Counted from the first letter of the stretch, positions 1 to 8,840 are shown. The stretch is DNA of 64,000 nucleotides from Rahnella aquatilis CIP 78.65 = ATCC 33071 (GCF_000241955.1 NC_016818.1:186001-250000), one strand, 5' to 3'. Numbers and translations are program-made. The notes: generated from the letters alone by a model not told the origin.

Positions 1-360
1 GGTCTGGATGCGCATGTCGGTGAGCGTGGCGTCAAACTCTCCGGCGGCCAGCGTCAGCGTATTGCGATTGCCCGCGTGTTACTGAAAAACGCACCGGTTC
101 TGATCATGGATGAAGCCACGTCGGCGCTGGATTCCGAAGTGGAAGCGGCGATTCAGGAAAGTCTGGAAACCCTGATGGGCGGCAAAACGGTGATTGCCAT
201 TGCACACCGCTTATCGACGATTGCCAAAATGGACCGTCTTGTCGTGCTGGAAAAAGGCCAGATTGTCGAGACGGGCAATCATGCCGAACTGCTGGCGCAC
301 GGCGGGCTTTATGCGCGCTTGTGGCAACACCAGACCGGCGGATTTGTCGGCATGGATTAA
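1..360 (+). CDS. ABC transporter ATP-binding/permease protein, C-terminal part (5' end outside window)
   Basis: The frame is open from the first base and ends at 360. It holds the C-terminal half of an ABC nucleotide-binding domain: the LSGGQ signature (residues 14-18 of the visible part), Walker B ending in LIMDEATS, the D-loop SALD, and the switch histidine in IAHRLS. The tail (RLWQHQTGG) is typical of exporter half-transporters with a fused membrane domain. Such proteins use ATP hydrolysis to move lipids, peptides or drugs across the inner membrane. The substrate cannot be told from this fragment. The next gene is convergent, 9 bases downstream. Confidence 0.85.
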   Translation, partial: GLDAHVGERGVKLSGGQRQRIAIARVLLKNAPVLIMDEATSALDSEVEAAIQESLETLMGGKTVIAIAHRLSTIAKMDRLVVLEKGQIVETGNHAELLAHGGLYARLWQHQTGGFVGMD

Positions 361-369
361 GGCCCGCAC

Positions 370-1497
370 TTAACAGACGTCGTGCCGGTAGGGCAGCACT
401 TGGCGGGCTTCGTCCGCCCAGCGCTGCACGGCGGCACGTTCTTCCACCAGAAAATCTTCCACGGCGTCACGCAACCCCGGATGGCGTAAATAGTGCCAGG
501 AGTCGGTGATCACCGGCTCAAAACCGCGCAGCAGTTTGTGTTCCCCTTGTGCTCCCGCATCGAAGCGCGCCAGCCCGCTGGCAATCGCGTATGCCATGCC
601 CTGATAGAAACAGGTCTCAAAATGCAGCCGGTCGAATTCCGCCACGCATCCCCAGTAGCGGCCATAAAATGTATCCCCACTGATTAAGCTGAACGCCATC
701 GCTACGTCGCGACCGTTAAGCTGTGCGAATACCACGCGGATCGCCTCCGGCATTCTTTCCGCCAGCAGGCTGAAGAAAGCGCGGGTCAGATACGGTGACT
801 GACCGCGAATGTGATAGGTGTTGCTGTAGCAGGCATACACAAAATCCCATTGTGCTTCAGTCAACTGCGCGCCTTCCAGCCAGACAAAATCAATTCCCTG
901 CGCGGCCACCTGTTCGCGCTCTTTGCGAAACTGTTTACGCTTGCGCGACGTCAGCGCGTCGAGGTAATCCTGAAAATCGCGATAACCCCGGTTTTGCCAG
1001 TGATATTGCAGGCCCTGCCGGTGCTGCCAGACGGCTTCATGACCCATCAGCCGGTTGGCGCGCTCGTCGGTAAAATTGATGTGCGCGCCGGTCAGGCCGT
1101 TCTCTTGCAGATAATCCGGCAATGCCTGCAACAGGCGGATCGCAGCAGACTCCTCGCCCAGCAGCCGCGCGCCGGTCACCGGGCTGAAGGGCACTGCACC
1201 CAGCCATTTCGGGTAATAGGCAATGCCTGAACGCTGACAGGCATCTGCCCAGCCCTGATCAAACACGTATTCACCATAAGAATGGCGTTTGCGATAGCCG
1301 GGAATGGCGGCGCGGATTTCCCCGTTTTCCTGCCAGAGAAGATGCTGCGGACGCCAGCCGGAATGCGGTCCCAGGCTGCCGCTGTCTTCCAGCGCGGATA
1401 AAAATGCATAGCTGAGGAAAGGCTGTTGCGCAGGCACCAGCGCATCCCACTGTGCGGCAGGACAATCGGCCAGACGGTTCAACGTGATAACAGGCAT
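370..1497 (-). CDS. FemAB-like / DUF482 acyltransferase-family protein
   Basis: A 375-residue cytoplasmic protein with no signal peptide. It has the two-lobed GNAT-like layout of the peptidoglycan-synthesis-like DUF482 group (Pfam FemAB_like). Its central block includes RKQFRKERE (around residue 185), and its C-terminal half contains DTFYGRYWGC and the LLRGFEP segment that are characteristic of the group. These proteins are annotated as putative N-acyltransferases; no substrate is established. The ATG at 1497 has only a weak purine tract upstream. It is transcribed alone, convergent to the ABC gene. Family assignment is from recall of conserved blocks, not a search. Confidence 0.7.
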   Translation of the reverse strand: MPVITLNRLADCPAAQWDALVPAQQPFLSYAFLSALEDSGSLGPHSGWRPQHLLWQENGEIRAAIPGYRKRHSYGEYVFDQGWADACQRSGIAYYPKWLGAVPFSPVTGARLLGEESAAIRLLQALPDYLQENGLTGAHINFTDERANRLMGHEAVWQHRQGLQYHWQNRGYRDFQDYLDALTSRKRKQFRKEREQVAAQGIDFVWLEGAQLTEAQWDFVYACYSNTYHIRGQSPYLTRAFFSLLAERMPEAIRVVFAQLNGRDVAMAFSLISGDTFYGRYWGCVAEFDRLHFETCFYQGMAYAIASGLARFDAGAQGEHKLLRGFEPVITDSWHYLRHPGLRDAVEDFLVEERAAVQRWADEARQVLPYRHDVC

Positions 1498-1614
1498 GAA
1501 TTATTCTCGCGATGGCATTGAAGGAGAAAGCGGTTAAGTGTCGTTCAGGTGGGGAAATATTGTCGGCTGAAAGGTGCGGACGAAAATATAAATTCGTTTA
1601 ACCCGCTGATTTAT

Positions 1615-1646
1615 AAAACGGAACATTTTTGAAAATGTTCCGTTTT
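1615..1646. terminator. Bidirectional-looking stem-loop terminator
   Basis: A 15-bp perfect stem (AAAACGGAACATTTT and its complement) with a minimal 2-base spacer. A-runs and T-runs flank the stem, so it could act in either direction. It lies just downstream of the carbonic anhydrase stop (1681, minus strand) and can end that transcript. Confidence 0.75.
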
Positions 1647-1680
1647 AAATGCCGGCAATCTGACATGCCGGCGTTTCTAA

Positions 1681-2316
1681 TTAACTGGCTCTGACTTCAG
1701 GATTATCGGACAGCGAAATAAAGGCTCCGCTTTTTGCATCAAAGGCTTCGATACAACCTGATTCAATATCATAAACCCAGCCGTGCAGGGTAATTTCCCC
1801 TTTCGCCAGCGCGACCGCCACGCAAGGGTGTGTACGCAGGTTACTCAACTGGGCCACGACGTTCTGATGCACCATTCCGTTCACGCGGGCTTCCGGATTT
1901 TCGTGTTCGATGGATTCATTGATGGCTTTCGCGGCATCGGAATAACGCAGCCAGTGCGCGACTGCAGGCATGTGATCCAGACAGGTGCAGTTGGCAATCG
2001 CGCTCATCGCACCGCAGTTGGAGTGCCCGCAGATGACGATATCTTTCACGCCCAGCGCCATGACGGCGTATTCCACCGTAGCGGAAACGCCGCCCGGTTC
2101 CGGCCCGAATGGCGGCACGATATTACCGGCATTACGGATAACAAACAGTTCGCCCGGTTCCCGCTGTGTGACTAATTCCGGCACTAACCGGCTGTCAGAA
2201 CAGGATATAAACAGGGTCTTCGGATTTTGGTTTAACGCGAGTTTTTTGAATAACTTAGAACGTTGTGGAAACGCCTCTTTCTGGAATCTGAGGAAACCTT
2301 CAATGACATCTTTCAT
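1681..2316 (-). CDS. Beta-class carbonic anhydrase, CynT-like
   Basis: A 211-residue protein that follows E. coli CynT closely along its length. It catalyses CO2 + H2O to bicarbonate + H+ in the cytoplasm with a zinc ion. The zinc ligands and the Asp/Arg dyad are visible: Cys39, Asp41 and Arg43 in CSDSR, then His98 and Cys101 in GHSNCGAM. The N-terminus ([17 protein letters not shown]) matches CynT. No cyanase (cynS) or cynR neighbour is present, so it is a stand-alone housekeeping-type enzyme here rather than part of a cyanate operon. It could equally be called can-like in function. Confidence 0.88.
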   Translation of the reverse strand: MKDVIEGFLRFQKEAFPQRSKLFKKLALNQNPKTLFISCSDSRLVPELVTQREPGELFVIRNAGNIVPPFGPEPGGVSATVEYAVMALGVKDIVICGHSNCGAMSAIANCTCLDHMPAVAHWLRYSDAAKAINESIEHENPEARVNGMVHQNVVAQLSNLRTHPCVAVALAKGEITLHGWVYDIESGCIEAFDAKSGAFISLSDNPEVRAS

Positions 2317-2536
2317 AGGGGAATTCCATGTATTTCAATGCCAGTGAGTCTGCCACGAAAAAAAAGTCAGATCAATCAGACACAATATCAACACTATTTA
2401 CAGGGAAATAAGCAGGCGCAAAATAATATAATTTACCGGCGATAAGCATTTCACATTCTGTTTTTTTAATGCCATACCTTTATCTCAGCTTTATCCGTCC
2501 CCATATTTCCTCTATCCCCTCAGTGAAGGAGTCTGT

Positions 2537-3079
2537 ATGACAATCGAATACGCTATTTTCGGTGGCGGCTGTTTCTGGTGTACGGAAGCGGTGTTCAAAG
2601 ACGTCATCGGCGTGGAGTCGGTGGAAAGTGTCTACACCGGCGGGCGTCGTCCGAATCCGAATTATGAGCAGGTTTGTACCGGCACGACCGGTCATGCGGA
2701 AGCCATCCGCGTAGGGTTTGACCCGGAAAAACTGACTTATGGTGATCTGCTGGATATCCACTTTGTGACGCACGATCCGACCCAGCTTAACCGCCAGGGA
2801 AATGACGTCGGCACGCAATACCGTTCGGCGATTTTCCCGGCTAACGAACAGCAAAAAGCCGAGGCAGAAGCGGCTATACTGCGCGCGCAGCATGACCACA
2901 GTGATCCCATTGTCACCAGCATCGAACCCCTCGGTGAAGTGTACGTGGCTGAAGGTTATCACCAGAATTACTGGGATGGTGCGGGGCAGCAGAACCGTTA
3001 TTGCATGGCGGTGATCCCGCCGAAATTGCAAAAGTTGCGCAAGAGCTTTGCGCAGCGGACGAAATCGTTACAGCAGTAA
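2537..3079 (+). CDS. msrA: Peptide-methionine (S)-S-oxide reductase MsrA
   Basis: Reduces the S-epimer of methionine sulfoxide, free or in proteins, repairing oxidative damage. The GCFWC motif with catalytic Cys12 lies at residues 11-15, followed by the conserved GG-x(7)-Y-x(3)-CTGTTGHAE block and the YHQNYWD segment near residue 140. At 180 residues it belongs to the short MsrA type and lacks the N-terminal extension of the 212-residue E. coli enzyme. The ATG at 2537 has GAAGGAG upstream at good spacing. It is a single gene with nothing co-directional nearby. Confidence 0.92.
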   Translation: MTIEYAIFGGGCFWCTEAVFKDVIGVESVESVYTGGRRPNPNYEQVCTGTTGHAEAIRVGFDPEKLTYGDLLDIHFVTHDPTQLNRQGNDVGTQYRSAIFPANEQQKAEAEAAILRAQHDHSDPIVTSIEPLGEVYVAEGYHQNYWDGAGQQNRYCMAVIPPKLQKLRKSFAQRTKSLQQ

Positions 3080-3099
3080 AAACATCCTTATCCGTTGCT

Positions 3100-3128
3100 C
3101 AGCCAGCACATTCACTTTGTGCTGGCTG
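3100..3128. other. Perfect 10-bp stem-loop between msrA and the tautomerase gene
   Basis: CAGCCAGCAC and its exact complement are separated by 9 bases. There is no T-run on either side, so it is not a classic intrinsic terminator. It sits between two convergent genes and may stabilise or end both messages. Confidence 0.45.
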
Positions 3129-3149
3129 ACAACGATTCATCTCCTCCTG

Positions 3150-3332
3150 TTATTCTTCCGGCAACACTCCCCCTTTTGCCCAATGTGATTTTGGTATTTC
3201 AGTGATCACCACATCCACACTTTCAGGTTTACATTTCAGGGTTTCTGCCGCCAGGCGGGTCACTTCGCGAACAAAGTCACGTTTTTGTTCAGGGGTACGG
3301 CCAGGAAACATTTCCAGACGGATCATCGGCAT
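3150..3332 (-). CDS. 4-oxalocrotonate tautomerase family protein
   Basis: A 60-residue protein starting Met-Pro. Removal of Met exposes the catalytic N-terminal proline of the 4-OT/macrophage-inhibitory-factor superfamily. The family pattern is intact: beta strand (MIRLEMFPGRT), helix (PEQKRDFVREVTRLAAETL), then the second strand (DVVITEIPKSHWAKGG). These enzymes work as small oligomers that isomerise unsaturated keto acids or act as promiscuous tautomerases. The physiological substrate is unknown. AAGGA lies upstream of the ATG. It is transcribed alone. Confidence 0.85.
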   Translation of the reverse strand: MPMIRLEMFPGRTPEQKRDFVREVTRLAAETLKCKPESVDVVITEIPKSHWAKGGVLPEE

Positions 3333-3416
3333 AGTAAATCCTTCGTTATTAGGCCCTCACGGCGGGGGCAAAATCTATTCTACGTAAGGATTGGGAAGAA
3401 TAAAGATATGCAAAAC

Positions 3417-3444
3417 AAAAGCCGGAACCTCTGTTCCGGCTTTT
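3417..3444. terminator. Intrinsic terminator of the PTS/aldolase operon
   Basis: AAAAGCCGGAAC, a 4-base loop and GTTCCGGCTTTT form a 12-bp perfect stem flanked by A and T runs. It lies directly after the stop of the last gene of the minus-strand operon. Confidence 0.85.
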
Positions 3445-3451
3445 GAGTGCC

Positions 3452-3769
3452 TCAGAATCCGTAGCGGATGGCATCCTTACTTTGCTGCATCAGTGCATCG
3501 ATTTTTTCAGAATACTGCTCCAGCCCTTTGCCGTCACCGGCTTCAGAGCACTGCCGTCGCCGGGCATTGTAGGCTTTCATCAGCTGTGCCTGGGCAAAGC
3601 CGGGTTTGCCGTAACAGGCCATGCTTTGCTCCCAGCAGGCAATGGCCGCGTCCAGATCCTGCTGTTCCTGATACTGTTTTCCCAGTTCATTAAGTGCTTT
3701 CGCTGACGCCTGTGGCGGCAACTGTTGCGCTAAAATTTGTCCGATGCGTGTGTCCAAACTTTTATCCAT
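3452..3769 (-). CDS. Small helical (TPR-like) protein, last gene of the PTS operon
   Basis: A 105-residue soluble protein with no signal peptide. It has two helix-pair patterns resembling tetratricopeptide repeats (KALNELGKQYQEQQDLDAAIACWEQSM, then GFAQAQLMKAYNARRRQ). Its function is not known. It has a strong ribosome site (GGAGGG) and starts 21 bases after the EIIC stop, so it is probably co-transcribed with the PTS genes. It may be a partner or chaperone for the operon's enzymes; that is inference. Confidence 0.7.
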   Translation of the reverse strand: MDKSLDTRIGQILAQQLPPQASAKALNELGKQYQEQQDLDAAIACWEQSMACYGKPGFAQAQLMKAYNARRRQCSEAGDGKGLEQYSEKIDALMQQSKDAIRYGF

Positions 3770-3790
3770 AAAGAAGGCCCTCCGGTTCGC

Positions 3791-5056
3791 TTAGTGGAAG
3801 AAGTTGAGAATGTGGCCGAATACCAGCCCGACGCTGATGACGTCTGAGTCACTGAACGTCACATTCGAGAAGCCAAACTTACCCAGCAGCGGCAGCAACA
3901 GCGCAGGCAGCAGGGTGATAAACAGGCCGTGGAAGATACCGCCGATAATTGCGCCGCGCCGTCCGCCGACGGCATTGCCGAAGATACCCGCTGTGCCACC
4001 CGCGAAGAAGTTGGTCAGCATGCCCGGTAAAATCATCGCCAGCCCGAGGCTCGGAAACAGGAACATGCCGATGACGGAACCAATGGTGGTGGAGATGAAG
4101 CCGATAATGACGGCGTTCGGTGCATACGGGAACAGCACCGGGCAATCGAGTGCCGGGATGGCGTTCGGCACGATGCGCAGGGCGATGCCGCGAAATGCCG
4201 GTACGATTTCTGCCAGCAACAGGCGGACACCCGACAGCAGAACGTAAACACCGACCACAAACTGAATGGATTGCAGGAACGAATAGACCAGATAGTTGAC
4301 GTTACTGGCGTAAGGCGCGACGACTTCCGGCCCTGCGGCAATCGCCGGGATCAGGTAAATCGGGATCATCACCACCATCATCGACAGGTAGGTGTCCTGC
4401 AGAAAAGAGAAAGATTGCGGCAGCTCGAAATCTTCGGTGCTTTTACTGACATCGCCGGTGATTTTCGCCACGCCCGCCTGCACGATATAACCGATGGTGC
4501 AAAAATGGCCGAGTGCAATATCATCGGAACCGGTGATTTTACGCACGATCGGCTGAGCCAGCACCGGCATCCCGACGGCCATAATGCCCGCAATAATGCC
4601 GCCGGTCAGGATCAGCTCCGTACCGCGCAAACCGCCCATATACCCGATAACGGAACACACCGTGGCCATCCACAGGGAGGCCTGTCCGGTGAGAAAGATG
4701 TATTTGAAACGGGTCAGGCGGGCAATCAGGATATTGACGATAAACGCCAGAACCATAATTAATGCGGTTTCACGCCCGAGGGTTTGCTGAGCGATACCGG
4801 CAATTGAGCCGACGTCGGTAACAATCCCGCGCATATGAAACCCTTTCTGGAATATTTCCCCCAGAAAGGTCAGGGCATTAACTATAATGCTGGCACCGGA
4901 AAGCAGGACCAAAAAACCCAGCAGCGTTTTTAATGTGCCGGTAATAATTTGCCCAGTGCTTTTCTTTAAAGCGATCAGACCAATCATGGCGATCAGTGAT
5001 ATTAAAATTGATGCCTGGCCTAATACGTCATTGACAATAAAGTGAAGGAAAGACAT
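3791..5056 (-). CDS. PTS ascorbate-family (SgaT/UlaA-type) EIIC permease
   Basis: A 421-residue polytopic inner-membrane protein. Hydrophobic segments alternate with glycine-rich loops in the pattern of the ascorbate-galactitol EIIC superfamily (blocks such as ALIMVLAFIVNILIARLTRFKYIFLTG and GFISTTIGSVIGMFLFP). It should import a sugar or sugar acid while EIIB phosphorylates it. EIIA and EIIB lie just upstream in the same direction as separate polypeptides. No ula catabolic genes (lactonase, decarboxylase, epimerases) are nearby, so ascorbate is not assured as the substrate. Confidence 0.85.
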   Translation of the reverse strand: MSFLHFIVNDVLGQASILISLIAMIGLIALKKSTGQIITGTLKTLLGFLVLLSGASIIVNALTFLGEIFQKGFHMRGIVTDVGSIAGIAQQTLGRETALIMVLAFIVNILIARLTRFKYIFLTGQASLWMATVCSVIGYMGGLRGTELILTGGIIAGIMAVGMPVLAQPIVRKITGSDDIALGHFCTIGYIVQAGVAKITGDVSKSTEDFELPQSFSFLQDTYLSMMVVMIPIYLIPAIAAGPEVVAPYASNVNYLVYSFLQSIQFVVGVYVLLSGVRLLLAEIVPAFRGIALRIVPNAIPALDCPVLFPYAPNAVIIGFISTTIGSVIGMFLFPSLGLAMILPGMLTNFFAGGTAGIFGNAVGGRRGAIIGGIFHGLFITLLPALLLPLLGKFGFSNVTFSDSDVISVGLVFGHILNFFH

Positions 5057-5128
5057 AAGCGTCCCCTGTAGAGTTCACGGTAATTGTTCTGTCGATTTAT
5101 AAGTGTTGTGAATTAAGTTGGCGTGTTA

Positions 5129-5434
5129 TTACGTGGCCAGGTGTCCCATTTCCTGAAGAATGGGTGTCAGCTTGGTCTTTATTTCATTTTTATCTACCAG
5201 TCTTTTCAGGTAAATAATATTGGCGTTAATGCTGTAATGCTGGAATTGTGATCTGAAGTTTTCGCCGGTCATAATAATGTCGGCTCTTGAAGAGGTGGCG
5301 CTGGAAATATCACAATGTGATAAATCGGCTTCCACACCCAGATCCTTCAGTGCCGCTTCGATACTCATTTCACAGGCAAAACTGCTGCCCAGACCCGCAC
5401 CGCATACCGCCAGGATTGATAGCTTTTTCATCAT
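5129..5434 (-). CDS. PTS EIIB component, SgaB/UlaB type
   Basis: A 101-residue cytoplasmic EIIB with the phosphocysteine loop CGAGLGSSF (Cys11). It receives phosphate from EIIA and passes it to the sugar carried by EIIC. There are two adjacent ATG codons (5434 and 5431). AAGGA is spaced better for the second, so the true protein may be one residue shorter. It lies between the EIIA and EIIC genes with gaps of about 62 and 72 bases. Confidence 0.85.
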   Translation of the reverse strand: MMKKLSILAVCGAGLGSSFACEMSIEAALKDLGVEADLSHCDISSATSSRADIIMTGENFRSQFQHYSINANIIYLKRLVDKNEIKTKLTPILQEMGHLAT

Positions 5435-5496
5435 TTTTCCTTACGTTCTTTGTAGGTGTACATAAAGGGTTATGTTTATCTTTTTTCACTTCACGT

Positions 5497-5940
5497 CTAA
5501 AACTGCCGGATAATTTCTAATGCTTCCTGCTTGTTTTTACTGCGTTTTAATCGTTCCGCTGCCTCGTCATCGCAGAACAGATGGGAAAGGCTGGCAATCA
5601 TTTCGATGTGCGAATGGCTGTCCACCGCGGCCAGCGCGAAGATAACGTAAACCGGATCATTACCTTCACTGCCAAACTCAACGCCTTCTGAAACAATGAC
5701 CAGAGACAGTGCCGTCCGGTTAACCCCTTCTTCCGGCCGGGCGTGCGGCATGGCAATACCTTCGCCCAAAACATAATAAGGCCCGATTTCGCGGTGCATA
5801 TCATATATAGCCTGAAGATAACGACTTTCCGCTGCGCCCGAATCAATTAATGGTTGCACGGCAAATGCCACGGCACTTTTCCAGTCATCTGTTTTGCTAA
5901 TGATTTGCGTGTTATTTTCATTAATCCAGTCGCTTAACAT
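5497..5940 (-). CDS. PTS EIIA component (fructose/mannitol/ascorbate EIIA type)
   Basis: A 147-residue EIIA of the PTS_EIIA_2 fold with the phospho-histidine motif GIAMPHARPEEGV (His66). It accepts phosphate from HPr. It lies first of the three PTS genes and is separated from the upstream kinase gene by about 200 bases. An extra internal promoter or processing site is therefore possible, although nothing decisive is visible in that AT-rich gap. Confidence 0.87.
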   Translation of the reverse strand: MLSDWINENNTQIISKTDDWKSAVAFAVQPLIDSGAAESRYLQAIYDMHREIGPYYVLGEGIAMPHARPEEGVNRTALSLVIVSEGVEFGSEGNDPVYVIFALAAVDSHSHIEMIASLSHLFCDDEAAERLKRSKNKQEALEIIRQF

Positions 5941-6146
5941 AATACCTCTTCATATGAATAGGGTCTTTTCTCAGTATGATATTTAATTAAAATAAAAACT
6001 GTGATCTATCCAATCCTATTAGCCATCAATGAACGATAATAATTTCAAACAACCTGAAAGAATGAATGATAGTAGAGGCTTAACAAGATCCTGATATCAG
6101 AATTAACTTACTTTCTCAGTAAATGAATATTTCCTCCGGTCAGTAT

Positions 6147-6743
6147 TTATTGAATTTGTGTGTTGAATGAATTCATTATCCACGTATGAATATCAACAAT
6201 ATTTACAGGCTTATTTTGTCCGATAACATTCTGATCAACAGAATAAACTGGCCCTGAGGTTATTGGTCGTGCATTTCCGGCGAGAATTTTTAATTCGGGA
6301 ATATATTCTGCCCCGACATGGCCCGGTAAACGTTCGCCCAGTCGTGAGGAAAATCGTTCGGCCGCCAGTTCAGCATCAATCTGGCACCAGATTTCCACCA
6401 CCTGCGTGACGCCCGCCCGTTGCAGATAATCCTGCAACACCTCTTGGGGCTGAAAACCAAACCACGCATCGACAATAAAGGTGCTGCCCTGCGGCGCGCC
6501 GCCGATGATGTCCCAGATAACCTGATAACTTGCCAGCCCGAGCACGCGGTTAAAAGGGCGGTCAACATTCTCTAATCGCTGAAGAAATGGATTTTTAATG
6601 CCATCAAGCGACAGTTGCAGCCAGCCGCTGTATGCAGAAAGCTCAACGGCGAGCCGGCTTTTACCTGACGCCGGGATCCCGTTCACCAGGATCACGCGTT
6701 TGCTGGTAAAGCCATTTCGTGAGGTGCTTCTGTTTTCAGACAT
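6147..6743 (-). CDS. P-loop phosphotransferase/kinase of unknown substrate in a sugar PTS operon
   Basis: A 198-residue protein with Walker A GIPASGKS near residues 22-29, an acidic LSLDGIK segment and an Arg-rich lid (ERFSSRLGERLPG). This resembles small ATP-dependent kinases of the chloramphenicol-phosphotransferase/zeta-like (AAA_33) group. The longer reading from 6794 is unlikely: ATG 6743 overlaps the aldolase stop by 8 bases, which implies translational coupling. Its place between an aldolase and PTS genes suggests it phosphorylates a sugar phosphate, for instance to make a bisphosphate aldolase substrate. That role is inference. Confidence 0.72.
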   Translation of the reverse strand: MSENRSTSRNGFTSKRVILVNGIPASGKSRLAVELSAYSGWLQLSLDGIKNPFLQRLENVDRPFNRVLGLASYQVIWDIIGGAPQGSTFIVDAWFGFQPQEVLQDYLQRAGVTQVVEIWCQIDAELAAERFSSRLGERLPGHVGAEYIPELKILAGNARPITSGPVYSVDQNVIGQNKPVNIVDIHTWIMNSFNTQIQ

Positions 6744-7671
6744 GTTCCACCTGTTGTGTCTGGTTGTGTGACGGTGCATGGAAATGCTGTTCAATGACGG
6801 CCTGAAGTTCGTTCAGACGCGGTACCGCCAGCGATTCCAGACGGGATTTCGTCGCGTTGCGGTCCAGTGAGATGCAATCTTTCCACAATGAACGGCCCGC
6901 AATAACGCCTGATGCGCCTTCGCTCATGGCATCAGCCACTTGTTTGAGGAAGGTGGAATGGTCAACGCCCGCAGAAAGTACGGCCCACGGCACGTCGCCC
7001 GCGAGTTTCGTGATGTCGGCACAGGCTTGTTTTGAGCCAGGATAAGGCAGTTTCAACACCTTCGCGCCGCATTCCAGACAAATCTTCGTGCCGCCATAAA
7101 TCAGAGACGGGACTTTTTCTTTATATTCTTCCCCGGTTTCGTTGTCGAGTTGATAGGTCAGGAACTCCACCACCAGCAGCAGGTCTTCGCGGGCGAAATC
7201 TTCAATGCACTGGCGCAGAATATCCATGTTATGACGGTTTGCCGCTTCCTGGTCTGAACGCAGATACACCATAATTTTGCCGCCGGTCGCGCCGAGTTCA
7301 CGCACACGACGCGCATCGACATTCTCCACCAGCCGCGACAGACGGTAACCTTCCGGTGAAGTGTCCCAGCCTGACGCATCCAGGCCAATCAGCAGCGCGG
7401 TATCGCGGGCAATAATGCCGTTGTCCACCAGTTGCGGCACGGCACAGACCGGATCGACCAGTACGCAGGAGGCTTTGCTGGCAAGATATTGCGTGATGTC
7501 GGCTTTAATCAGCCCGAGTTCGTGTTCTGAAATGGCAGATTGTTGTTGCGGGTCGCTGGCGAGCAGGCTGCGCATGGCACCGCGCTGGTCACAGGCGATC
7601 ACCATCATCGCGCCGTTTTTGCCGCAAATCTGCTGATAGCTGCGTAATTCTGACGTGGACATTTTTGACAT
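6736..7671 (-). CDS. LacD/YihT-like class I aldolase (DeoC/LacD superfamily)
   Basis: A 311-residue TIM-barrel aldolase. The N-terminal block MVIACDQRGAMRS, the VLVDP strand, the KVLKLPYPG segment with a likely Schiff-base lysine, and the C-terminal AGVDHSTFL and GASGVIAGRSLWKD blocks match the LacD (tagatose-1,6-bisphosphate) and YihT (sulfofructose-1-phosphate) aldolases. It should cleave a ketose (bis)phosphate into two three-carbon pieces. It is the first gene of the operon, divergent from a SorC-type regulator. AAGGAGAG precedes the ATG. The exact substrate is not known. Confidence 0.8.
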   Translation of the reverse strand: MSKMSTSELRSYQQICGKNGAMMVIACDQRGAMRSLLASDPQQQSAISEHELGLIKADITQYLASKASCVLVDPVCAVPQLVDNGIIARDTALLIGLDASGWDTSPEGYRLSRLVENVDARRVRELGATGGKIMVYLRSDQEAANRHNMDILRQCIEDFAREDLLLVVEFLTYQLDNETGEEYKEKVPSLIYGGTKICLECGAKVLKLPYPGSKQACADITKLAGDVPWAVLSAGVDHSTFLKQVADAMSEGASGVIAGRSLWKDCISLDRNATKSRLESLAVPRLNELQAVIEQHFHAPSHNQTQQVEHV

Positions 7672-7904
7672 GGAACTCTCCTTTGCGTGAAATTTATTAC
7701 AGATTAAAAAATCTCGATTACACTGGACGTTCTGTGTTTACCCCCTGAACAAACGGGGCGGAAAATCGCGTAACATGCCGTATTACAAGGGTTGAAGCCC
7801 GATCCGGCACATTGCATTTTTACAGGTGTTGCGCAATAATCCCTCAATCGACAATTTGAGTGTAATTCATTACTGAAAGGAATTTCAAGCTGAAAGAGCC
7901 AATT
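7672..7904. promoter_or_regulatory. Divergent control region between aldolase operon and SorC regulator
   Basis: A 233-base AT-rich spacer between divergent genes, where the operon promoter and regulator operators should lie. One imperfect inverted repeat is visible near 7843-7860 (CTCAA and TTGAG arms, 8 bases apart), a candidate operator. No confident -35/-10 pair was found by eye. Confidence 0.4.
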
Positions 7905-8840
7905 TTGCAAGATATTGCAGCGACGCGTGCCATGATGCATCTGGTGGCGAAGCTGCATTACGAGTCTGATATGTCTCAGGTGGAGATTGCACGCAAGCTG
8001 GATGTGTCGACGGCAACCATCTCCCGGTTGCTGAATAAAGCCCGCGCGGCGGGGATTGTGCGCATCGAAGTGGTGGGATTATCGTCACCGGAAGACATGA
8101 CGGCAGACCTGATAAAACGTCTCGGTCTTAAACATGCGTATGTTGTGGATGCACCGCCGGGCAATGTGCTCGGCGCGCTGGCGACGCCGCTGGCCTCTCT
8201 TTTACAGGAAGCCGGTTTAGGGGCGGGATCGGTGCTCGGTATTGGCTGGGGAAGAGCGGTGCGCGAAGTCACGCTGGCCGGTATGCCTCGTCTGCCGGGG
8301 ATCATGACTGTGGCGCTCAACGGCGGTATGCAACAATCTGCGCCGCATTTTCAGATAACCGAGTTCGTGCGCCGTGCGGCGGAACAGATGGAAGGCACGC
8401 CGTATTTCCTTCACGCCCCTTATCTTTCGTCGGCGGAATTGCGTGATGCGTTTCTCTCGGACCCGAGTGTGCAGGAAATCATTTCACTGTGGGACAGGCT
8501 CGATGCGGCTATTGTTGGCGTGGGCCTGACGCATACCCCGAAACCGAGCGAATCCACCACCGCGACGCCCGGCGAGCAGGCGCTGAGCGATGCCGCAGGC
8601 GATGTGCTGCGCCATTACTTCACGGGAACCGGCGAGTTATTGCACTGGGAAGGTGAGGAGCGGATGATTGCGGCCTCGGTTGAACAGTTGCGCAAAACGC
8701 CGCTGACTATCGGCGTGGCGGCAACGCCGGAAAAAGCGGCAGGGATTATCGGTGCCGTGCGTTCAGGGATGATCAATTCATTAGTGACGGACGTGAATAC
8801 CGCACAGGCGATTCTGGATAAACTGCCGGTAGTAGTCTGA
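7905..8840 (+). CDS. SorC/DeoR-family sugar-binding transcriptional regulator
   Basis: A 311-residue regulator. A helix-turn-helix (MSQVEIARKLDVSTATISRL, residues 24-43) is followed by a SorC-type sugar-binding domain with the GxGxG segment VLGIGWGRAV and the IVGVGLT and GDVLRHYF blocks. It probably controls the divergent aldolase-kinase-PTS operon in response to a phosphorylated sugar. The start is uncertain: TTG 7905 follows a weak GAAAGAG, while CTG 7890, in frame and five codons upstream, has AAGGA at ideal spacing. Confidence 0.85.
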   Translation: MQDIAATRAMMHLVAKLHYESDMSQVEIARKLDVSTATISRLLNKARAAGIVRIEVVGLSSPEDMTADLIKRLGLKHAYVVDAPPGNVLGALATPLASLLQEAGLGAGSVLGIGWGRAVREVTLAGMPRLPGIMTVALNGGMQQSAPHFQITEFVRRAAEQMEGTPYFLHAPYLSSAELRDAFLSDPSVQEIISLWDRLDAAIVGVGLTHTPKPSESTTATPGEQALSDAAGDVLRHYFTGTGELLHWEGEERMIAASVEQLRKTPLTIGVAATPEKAAGIIGAVRSGMINSLVTDVNTAQAILDKLPVVV

